Below are positions 1-5,264 of a stretch of DNA of 8,117 nucleotides, piece after piece. The DNA comes from Bacteroidota bacterium (GTDB lineage Bacteria; Bacteroidota; Ignavibacteria; Kapaibacteriales; Kapaibacteriaceae). Both the position numbers and the translations under genes were made by a program. The notes below the pieces were generated by a model, which saw only the letters and a program-made list of their open reading frames with translations, was not told the origin of the DNA and did not search any database. Where the stretch lies: contig DNLG01000045.1 of assembly GCA_003488525.1 (NCBI GenBank), positions 5,275 through 13,391 of the forward strand. The letters run 5' to 3'. Within the stretch, counting starts at the first letter, position 1, and every line of letters starts with the position of its first letter.

Positions 1-281
1 CCGCAAGCAAGGATGTCATTGACGCAGTGGTTGACCAGGCACTGTCCTACCGTGTCATGCTTGCCGGCCATGATGGCAACGTTCAGCTTGGTCCCTACAC
101 CGTCGGTGCTTGCCACCAGAACAGGATGCTCCATCCCGGGGAAACGAGCATCGAAAAGACCGCCAAAGAGGCCGATCTCACTCAATACGCCCGGCGTGCG
201 CGTTGCCTTTACATATGGCTTGATGTCATCAACGAGTGCCTCGCCGGCCTCGATATCAACGCCTGCTGATTTGTAATCCAT
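1..281 (-). CDS. purM: Phosphoribosylformylglycinamidine cyclo-ligase (AIR synthetase), N-terminal part, cut by window edge
   Basis: This is the 5' part of purM; the gene continues past the left edge. The enzyme closes the imidazole ring of purines in the cytoplasm, converting formylglycinamidine ribonucleotide to aminoimidazole ribonucleotide with ATP. About 93 codons are visible. The translation starts [13 protein letters not shown], carries the glycine-rich GLFGGLFD segment, then STDGVGTKL (the conserved ATP/substrate-site motif) and CVNDILAC. Order and spacing match the PurM N-terminus (GVDIDAG ... TDGVGTKL ... VNDI). The start is ATG at 281-279; an in-frame TGA lies two codons upstream (285-287), so no earlier start is possible. 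No Shine-Dalgarno sequence is visible. The gene lies 33 nt downstream of the glycosyltransferase on the same strand and is probably the next gene of that operon. Recognition of the family is secure; completeness of the gene cannot be judged. Confidence 0.93.
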   Translation of the reverse strand, partial: MDYKSAGVDIEAGEALVDDIKPYVKATRTPGVLSEIGLFGGLFDARFPGMEHPVLVASTDGVGTKLNVAIMAGKHDTVGQCLVNHCVNDILAC

Positions 282-314
282 AGGTCAGGAAGTCTGCAAA
301 AGTCCAGTTGCCGG

Positions 315-1085
315 CTATCGCACCGGCTCCCACTCATCTGACGACGAGCGTCCTCGGAAGATCACGCTCAGGCCGTTGCCGATCCATGAACGAATAGTTC
401 GAAGATACCCAAACTTGCGGAACCGTCTGGGAGACTCGAATACGACCAGTTCCGGGGCATACTGCACGCGGGCCATCATGCCGATTCGACCGAGAAGCTC
501 GAAATCTTCTCCGGCAACAAGGTGTTTCTTGTAGCCTCCAACGGTGTTGAAGACGTCGCGCCGGACAACCTGACACTCGCCCCTTCCAGAGCCTACACGA
601 ATAAAGCACAACGCCCGTGCGAGGTAGTTATAGAACCCCAGAAAAAGTACATCTCCGAGCCCCTCTTCATGTGGTTCAAAGCGCACCGGGCAGGCAAGGG
701 CCGAAGCCCTCCCATACGGACCGCGGCGCATGGCAAGGTCCACGATCACGCGTGTGAACTCCTCCCGGTTGGCCGGGATGGTATCGCCGTTGATGAAGAC
801 AATGACCTTCCCTCGGGCTACGGCCGCGCCGCAGTTGCGTCCTTCGGCGATCGTCTGCCGATGATCAGCCGAATGGCGCACCACAATGTCGGCATGCCGC
901 TGCGCGATCTCCAGCGTTCCATCAGTGCTCCCACCGTCGCTAACGATAAGCTCGGCCGAATTCGTCTTTCTCCACTCGTGGTCAAACACCATGAGCGTGC
1001 GTTCAAGAAGCTTCTCCTCCTGCAACGTCGGAACTACCACGCTTAGCAGGACCTCGTTCTGTGAGGCATGGGCGGCAGTTGTCAA
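315..1085 (-). CDS. Family 2 glycosyltransferase (GT-A fold)
   Basis: A 256-residue protein of the GT2 family, which moves a sugar from a nucleotide-sugar donor to an acceptor, usually in envelope polysaccharide or glycolipid synthesis at the cytoplasmic face of the membrane. Visible motifs in order are VVVPTLQEE (about 17-24, nucleotide-binding strand), SDGGSTDGT (49-57), INGDT (98-102, in the position of the metal-binding DXD and supplying its last Asp), a GRGECQVVRRDVF segment (167-179) and GEDFELLGR (192-200, with the likely catalytic acidic residue). A basic region (RRFRKFGYLRT, 220-230) follows and may contact membrane; no clear transmembrane span is present. The start is TTG at 1085-1083, which overlaps the preceding stop as TTGA. 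No in-frame ATG or GTG lies nearby before the first conserved motif. Donor and acceptor cannot be told from sequence. It is followed after 33 nt by purM. Confidence 0.88.
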   Translation of the reverse strand: MTTAAHASQNEVLLSVVVPTLQEEKLLERTLMVFDHEWRKTNSAELIVSDGGSTDGTLEIAQRHADIVVRHSADHRQTIAEGRNCGAAVARGKVIVFINGDTIPANREEFTRVIVDLAMRRGPYGRASALACPVRFEPHEEGLGDVLFLGFYNYLARALCFIRVGSGRGECQVVRRDVFNTVGGYKKHLVAGEDFELLGRIGMMARVQYAPELVVFESPRRFRKFGYLRTIRSWIGNGLSVIFRGRSSSDEWEPVR

Positions 1086-2062
1086 AACGGCACCACCACG
1101 GCAAAGGGGTAGAGAACGGCAAAGCGTACGCCCGAATCGGAGAACTCCAGCGTAGGCCCCGGCAGACGGATGTAGTTCAGCGCCTGACGAACATAATTGA
1201 GCACACCGAAACTGGATTCAGGAATGATCTTCAGCCAGTCATAGTCGATCCCGATCATGGCCCTCGACCGAACCGGCAGCAGGGGGCCGTCGGGAAGGCT
1301 ACTGCGCACTTCATAGTCACGGCAGCCATAGCCGACGCTCAGGGTCATCCAATCCGGCCAGTATTCGGCCCACGTGCGCGGAAGCATGTTCTCGACGTTG
1401 AAGTTGAGCCAGAAGATGGTGCTGTTGTAGTCATCAAAAATGGTCAGGGGGCGCTCAGTGGTCATGCGCTCTCCTACCAGCCGACCCGGAACGTAGCTCC
1501 AGCGCGGGGTGACGTTTTGCAGGGCGGGGATAAGGTTGCGGGCTGCATAAAAGACGGCACCGGTGGTATTGGCGATCTGATCCGATGGAGAGAAGCCCCA
1601 TGATGTGGCATAGCCATCCTGGATTTCCACGGTCGTCATGTAGGCAAGCCCGAGGGTGGCACCAAGCCACGACGAGGTCTCATAACTGAAGCCGCACTCC
1701 ATGAGGGCATCGCCCATGATCGTGCTCATAGTGAACCCGGTAAAGAAGTGCCCGGCCTTGTCGACGTACCTGGCATAGTCGCCGTCTTCCTGGATCTTAA
1801 AACTACCGCTGCGTTGCCACCACGAGTTTGACATTTGCGCCTGCAGCACAACAAACAGACCCGTGTATGCTGCTCCGATCACCATTGTCGGCACGGCCTG
1901 CACTTGTGTAACCCGGCGCGGGGTGCTTCCGGTAAATGTATATCGAGGACGTCCGGCGTCGGTGAACTCATCCCGAAACAGGTACAGCGAATCGGCCGGT
2001 AATGCCGAGGCCTTGGCAAGAGAACCCAGCAACAGTACTGCGATGCAGAGCTTACAGCGCAT
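1082..2062 (-). CDS. Exported DUF2279 (YfiM-like) family protein, probable outer-membrane or periplasmic protein
   Basis: A 326-residue protein with a signal peptide (residues 1-20: basic Arg/Lys near the start, a hydrophobic AVLLLGSLA core, and ASA before the likely cleavage point at ASA|LP). The middle matches what I know of DUF2279: DKAGHFF at 101-107, then VEIQDGYATSWGFSPSD at 145-161 and DQIANTTG at 161-168, a pattern seen in exported Bacteroidota proteins and in enterobacterial YfiM. The C-terminal half is rich in aromatic residues and ends in Phe, as many outer-membrane beta-barrel proteins do, so membrane insertion is possible but not shown. The biochemical function of the family is not known to me. 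The start is ATG at 2062-2060, overlapping the end of the AtuA-like gene by 11 nt. Its TGA stop is embedded in the TTGA start of the glycosyltransferase, so translation of the three genes is probably coupled. Confidence 0.75.
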   Translation of the reverse strand: MRCKLCIAVLLLGSLAKASALPADSLYLFRDEFTDAGRPRYTFTGSTPRRVTQVQAVPTMVIGAAYTGLFVVLQAQMSNSWWQRSGSFKIQEDGDYARYVDKAGHFFTGFTMSTIMGDALMECGFSYETSSWLGATLGLAYMTTVEIQDGYATSWGFSPSDQIANTTGAVFYAARNLIPALQNVTPRWSYVPGRLVGERMTTERPLTIFDDYNSTIFWLNFNVENMLPRTWAEYWPDWMTLSVGYGCRDYEVRSSLPDGPLLPVRSRAMIGIDYDWLKIIPESSFGVLNYVRQALNYIRLPGPTLEFSDSGVRFAVLYPFAVVVPF

Positions 2063-3410
2063 CGACCTGAATGCGCATGTTCACTACGCTCTTGTCGAGC
2101 AGCGCCGGGAAGTACGCCACGACGTCGCTCGGCTTGGGCCGTCCGCCCGAAAAGCCAGTCACACTCGGCGGACCGGTCAGGATCAATGGCGCGATCTCCT
2201 TGGAGAATGCTTCAACGGCCCGGCGGTCCCGTCCGCGCACACCGATACGCATCATGACCTCATTCGGCACGATCTGCGGCGCGATCGCACCATGACAGGC
2301 GTTCATGCCCACGAACTCAGTGCGCACTTCATCGAATTCAAGACCCAGCATGTCGAGACGCTCACGTAGAATTCGGTCAGCCACGGTTGCCTTTTCATAT
2401 GCATCGGGGGCTGAGTATGTCAACGACCCAAATGCAACGTATCCATCAAGGTACGAGGCGCTGACCTTGTACGTGGGCGTGTAGGGACGGCCCTTGATGC
2501 CGAACACGCGGACGCGATCGTTGCCGAGATCTTCCAGCTGGATCGTCGAAAAGTCAGCAATACAGTCAGGTGTGATATACGCTGTCGGATCGCCGATCTC
2601 GTACATCAGCTGTTCGCTGACGGTTTCCCGGCTTACGCGTCCACCAGTGCCATCGTGCTTGGTCACGACAAACGAGCCATCCGGATACGCCTCGATGATC
2701 GGGAATCCCACATCGGCCATGTTCGGTAGCGAGCGCCAGTCGCCGAGGAAATTGCCTCCTGTTGCCTGAGCACCGCATTCGTTGATATGTCCGGCCACGG
2801 TACCAGCAGCAAGAAGGTCCCAGTCCGACTCGCCCCATCCAAACTCGTGGATCATCGGTGCGAGAGTAAGTCCCGTGTCCGTCGTGCGACCGGTGATGAT
2901 GATCTGCGCCCCCTGCCGGAGTGCCTCAACAACGGGCCACGCGCCGGTGTATACGTTAGCGCTCAGGAGCTTGTCCTTGACCTCCGCGATCGGCTGTCCG
3001 GTCTCCATGTGTCGTAGCTCATGTCCGGAATCGACGAGCGATGAAATCTCCGGCAGGATATCGTCACCGAGAACCACACCCACCTTGAGTCCGGTGATTC
3101 CCAGGCGCCGCGCCACATCAAAGATGCGGTCACGCGCAGCCAGCGGGTTCACGCCGCCGCCGTTGGTGATCAGCGTGATGCCCTTCTGCATGATCATCGG
3201 CAGGATCTGCTCGCAGACATCGATCAGGTCCTTCGCATAACCAAGTTCAGGGTTTCGCATGCGCTGCTTCTGCAGGATCGACATGGTCACCTCGGCCAGA
3301 TAGTCCATCACAAGGTAGTCGATCGGACCACGGGTGACTTGTTCGTAGGGGGCTTTCTGGAGGTCACCCCAGAAGCCCTGACCGGAGGCGATGCGGATTG
3401 AAGGTTTCAT
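2052..3410 (-). CDS. AtuA / DUF1446 family protein (N-terminal domain only)
   Basis: A 452-residue cytoplasmic protein with no signal peptide or membrane span. It matches the DUF1446/AtuA family, named for a gene of acyclic terpene utilisation in Pseudomonas but widespread and without an established reaction. Visible family traits are IASGQGFWGD (7-16), DYLVMDYLAEVTM (31-43), LITNGGGVNPLAARD (80-94), IITGRTTDTGLTLAP (171-185) and AGHINECGAQATGGNF (206-221). The last two segments hold the conserved Arg/Asp/Thr and His/Glu/Cys clusters that probably form an active or ligand site. AtuA proteins often run to about 590 residues with a small second C-terminal domain. This one stops after the first domain, at about 452. 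The start is ATG at 3410-3408, 15 nt after the upstream membrane-protein gene, with no Shine-Dalgarno sequence. No acyl-CoA carboxylase or hydratase genes, the usual company of atuA, occur here, so a terpene role should not be assumed. Confidence 0.85.
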   Translation of the reverse strand: MKPSIRIASGQGFWGDLQKAPYEQVTRGPIDYLVMDYLAEVTMSILQKQRMRNPELGYAKDLIDVCEQILPMIMQKGITLITNGGGVNPLAARDRIFDVARRLGITGLKVGVVLGDDILPEISSLVDSGHELRHMETGQPIAEVKDKLLSANVYTGAWPVVEALRQGAQIIITGRTTDTGLTLAPMIHEFGWGESDWDLLAAGTVAGHINECGAQATGGNFLGDWRSLPNMADVGFPIIEAYPDGSFVVTKHDGTGGRVSRETVSEQLMYEIGDPTAYITPDCIADFSTIQLEDLGNDRVRVFGIKGRPYTPTYKVSASYLDGYVAFGSLTYSAPDAYEKATVADRILRERLDMLGLEFDEVRTEFVGMNACHGAIAPQIVPNEVMMRIGVRGRDRRAVEAFSKEIAPLILTGPPSVTGFSGGRPKPSDVVAYFPALLDKSVVNMRIQVDAL

Positions 3411-3425
3411 GAAAGGTAGGCTATG

Positions 3426-4001
3426 TTATCTGATGCTGGCTGAGTGGTTGGATTGGATCGTAGCCGAGCTGGCAAGCCGAAGCCGTTGCTCGAGTCGAGC
3501 CCTCTGGAACGGGAAAATACGAAAGGCTACGGCCTCGCCCTGACCTTGCGTTACCCGCACAGTGGTCCAGAGCATGTTGCTGATCAGCTCGATACTTGTC
3601 ATCTCTGCGTAGGGGATCACGATCGGCCCGGGACGCACGATCGGCCGGATGACGAGAGCAAGCGTACGCAGACGCGTGCGCTGAAAGTGAAGACGCAGCA
3701 AGATCTGCGTCATCTGCACGCCCCCTACCAGCGGCAGCGCGTAGCGGAATACCGTGGGCGGTTCGATGTTGTAGCAGATCAGCCCTACGATGACAGTCAC
3801 CCCGATGCCGGCCAGCGAAAGCAGCACGCCCGGAGCGCTATAGAGCAGCATCAGGTCTTCACCGCTGAGCCGGCGACGCAGTTCCAGGTTGTCCAGGATC
3901 TGCCGAAACGCAAGAGCGCCAAAGAGCAACACACTGAAGGCAAAGGCCACGTAGGCTCCATGCTGCAGGACGATCCAGGGCTCGGGGTACGACATTGTCA
4001 T
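3426..4001 (-). CDS. Small membrane protein of unknown function, three predicted spans and a cytoplasmic-type C-terminal domain
   Basis: A 191-residue protein that I do not recognise at family level. Three hydrophobic segments are visible at about residues 11-33, 54-77 and 85-104. A basic stretch follows (HFQRTRLRTLALVIRP, 105-120), then a soluble portion with alternating hydrophobic residues (VIPYAEMTSIEL, 128-139; TTVRVTQGQGEAVAFRIF, 146-163). That layout, membrane segments followed by a beta-rich module in which a 'PYAEMTSIEL' strand leads into a pair of strands and a final helix (164-176), resembles bacterial PH-like (bPH) domain proteins. This is a resemblance only. The start is ATG at 4001-3999; a second in-frame ATG two codons later (3995-3993) is an alternative. 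It is the first gene of the leftward cluster, 15 nt ahead of the AtuA-like gene and divergent from rodZ across an 88-bp spacer. Confidence 0.7.
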   Translation of the reverse strand: MTMSYPEPWIVLQHGAYVAFAFSVLLFGALAFRQILDNLELRRRLSGEDLMLLYSAPGVLLSLAGIGVTVIVGLICYNIEPPTVFRYALPLVGGVQMTQILLRLHFQRTRLRTLALVIRPIVRPGPIVIPYAEMTSIELISNMLWTTVRVTQGQGEAVAFRIFPFQRARLEQRLRLASSATIQSNHSASIR

Positions 4002-4089
4002 TTGTCCACAATTTTATGCTATTGGAGTGCGCTCTTTTGCATGATATTTGTGACGCACGAAATCTCACACGAAGATCCATTTACGGGCC
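4002..4089. promoter_or_regulatory. Divergent intergenic spacer, presumed promoters for rodZ (+) and the leftward cluster (-)
   Basis: This 88-bp AT-richer spacer is the only non-coding room between two divergent transcription units, so both promoters are expected here. On the plus strand ATTG at 4021-4024 and TATTTG at 4045-4050 are 20 nt apart. This loosely resembles the Bacteroidota TTTG-N19-TAnnTTTG promoter, but the -7 element is one base short. On the minus strand a CATAAAAT stretch near 4010-4017 could serve as a -10 element. None of these is strong. The placement rests mainly on gene arrangement. Confidence 0.4.
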
Positions 4090-5130
4090 ATGGATCAACT
4101 CTCTCAACGGCTTGCCCACGAACGGGTTCGACGAGGACTTTCGACCTTCGATCTTGCAGAAAGAACGAAGATACGCGAGCCGTACATCCAGGCCATCGAG
4201 AAGGCCTCCTACAACGTTCTGCCTGCCGTATACGTTCGCTCGTTTATCAGAACGATCGCCGCGGAACTGGGTATTGCACCTAATGAGATCAACCGTCTCA
4301 TCAGTCAATGCCTTGATGCAGATTCCGACTCTTCGATGCCGTCGTTCTCACAGCAACGCAGCGCCACATCGGCGGCTTCATCAACATCGAAGGATCAACG
4401 CACCTCGGATTCGTCAGACCCTTTGACGCCGCTGCTCGAGGCGCTTCGAGCGTTTCGGTCGCGGGTCAACGTCGGCAGTGGTCGTTTCACACCGAGAACG
4501 ATCTTGTTTGCTTCTATCGGTCTGATTGTCCTCATCTGCGTGGTCTGGTATCTCACCTCGCGCTCGGGGAATGGCTCTGCGACCGATGTCCCTGAAGAGA
4601 TCGTCGACGTCACCGGTGCCGCCGTGGAAGACAGCCTTATCCTTTCGGCCGTATCATCGGACACCGCAGAGCTGACCATTACCATGGACGGAACACGGTA
4701 TCAGAAGATCACGATGATGCCGGAGATCGAGCACCGATGGAGTGCGATGAAACGATTCACCGTCAGCAACATCTTCAACGCCGGTGCGATCCAGTTTTCT
4801 CGAGACGGACAGCCCCTTCCCCGCTACGGGAAAAGGGACGAAGTGCTGCGCGAGCTGGTGATCACCCGCACGGAGGTGATCGCATCGAATACCAGCACCA
4901 AGATGATCACCGCACCGGCTGATCCAGAACGTGCCCGTCGGGATTCGATCCGTGAGCAACAGCGTCGCGACTCTATCCGCATTCTGCGACGCCAGGAAAA
5001 CCAGCGCCTTGCCCGCGAAAAGCGTGACAAACTCAAGGCGCGGTCTCGTCAGCAGCCCGCGTCGCCGAAAAAGCGGCCGCGGCAGCAGGAACAAACGATC
5101 ACAAAGACGCCGCCGCGGTCAATCCGCTGA
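4090..5130 (+). CDS. rodZ: RodZ-like cytoskeletal/cell-shape protein: HTH, single membrane span, DUF4115-like domain, basic tail
   Basis: A 346-residue protein with RodZ architecture. RodZ links MreB filaments to the membrane and the elongation (Rod) complex. Residues 4-65 are a RodZ-type helix-turn-helix (LAHERVRRGLSTFDLAERT ... IREPYIQAIEKASYNVLP ... YVRSFIRTIAAELGI), with the family's typical 'YIQAIE' and 'YVRSFIRTIA' elements. Residues 76-110 are a Ser/Thr/Asp-rich linker, and 137-157 are one membrane span (ILFASIGLIVLICVVWYL). Residues 181-262 resemble the periplasmic DUF4115 beta domain (DSLILSAVSSDTAELTITMDG ... WSAMKRFTVSNIFNAGAIQFS). The last 68 residues (279-346) form a strongly basic tail with two RRDSIR copies and a run of Lys/Arg/Gln, which is not typical of the RodZ proteins I know. 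The start is ATG at 4090; no good Shine-Dalgarno precedes it. The gene is monocistronic here and faces the opposing genes to its right. Confidence 0.82.
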   Translation: MDQLSQRLAHERVRRGLSTFDLAERTKIREPYIQAIEKASYNVLPAVYVRSFIRTIAAELGIAPNEINRLISQCLDADSDSSMPSFSQQRSATSAASSTSKDQRTSDSSDPLTPLLEALRAFRSRVNVGSGRFTPRTILFASIGLIVLICVVWYLTSRSGNGSATDVPEEIVDVTGAAVEDSLILSAVSSDTAELTITMDGTRYQKITMMPEIEHRWSAMKRFTVSNIFNAGAIQFSRDGQPLPRYGKRDEVLRELVITRTEVIASNTSTKMITAPADPERARRDSIREQQRRDSIRILRRQENQRLAREKRDKLKARSRQQPASPKKRPRQQEQTITKTPPRSIR

Positions 5131-5138
5131 TTCTGCTT

Positions 5139-5261
5139 CTACCCTGCCATCTGAGCGCGGACAACATCGTGCAGACGGATGACGCCAACAAGCTCTGAAC
5201 CATTAACAACCGGGAGCACGCCGATGGCGCGGTGGCCGCAAATGGTGCCATCAACTTCAGG
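5139..5261 (-). pseudogene. Truncated 3' end of a KpsF/KdsD-type CBS domain (arabinose-5-phosphate isomerase remnant)
   Basis: Reading the minus strand from 5261 to 5139 gives 40 codons and a TAG stop. The central part is RAIGVLPVVNGSELVGVI followed by RLHDVVRAQMAG. This is the end of a CBS domain: 'LPVV-G-LVGVI-HD' is the classic CBS pattern, and the final HD-hydrophobic-RA ending is like the C-terminus of KpsF/KdsD sugar-phosphate isomerases, which make arabinose 5-phosphate for Kdo of lipopolysaccharide. No start codon is available: the frame is closed immediately upstream by TAA (5262-5264) and TAG (5265-5267). The SIS isomerase domain and first CBS domain are absent. The stop lies 8 nt from the rodZ stop, as in a normal convergent gene pair, so I infer that an intact gene once ended here. 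Another CBS-containing protein is possible. The left limit is firm; where homology begins (about 5230-5261) is uncertain. Confidence 0.72.
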
Positions 5262-5264
5262 TTA

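Noticed and set aside
282..314. Possible terminator between the glycosyltransferase and purM
   Set aside because: The 33-nt gap shows no stem with a T-run on the minus strand, so cotranscription is the better reading.
522..1046. 174-codon plus-strand open frame within the glycosyltransferase
   Set aside because: Antisense shadow of a gene with clear GT2 motifs; no recognisable protein features.
1061..1603. 180-codon plus-strand open frame opposite the DUF2279 gene
   Set aside because: Antisense shadow in GC-rich coding DNA; the minus-strand frame has a signal peptide and family motifs.
2782..3240. 152-codon plus-strand open frame opposite the AtuA-like gene
   Set aside because: Ser/Pro/Arg-rich antisense translation typical of a shadow; the AtuA frame is well supported.
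3444..4283. 279-codon plus-strand open frame crossing the membrane-protein gene, the spacer and the start of rodZ
   Set aside because: It is antisense to a protein with clear membrane segments and overlaps rodZ out of frame. Its translation is low-complexity, charged and His/Arg-rich with no family features.
4654..5094. 146-codon minus-strand open frame opposite rodZ
   Set aside because: Overlaps the well-supported DUF4115-like part and tail of rodZ; no recognisable features of its own.
5131..5138. Possible bidirectional terminator between rodZ and the CBS remnant
   Set aside because: Only 8 nt separate the stops and no convincing hairpin with flanking T-runs is visible around them.
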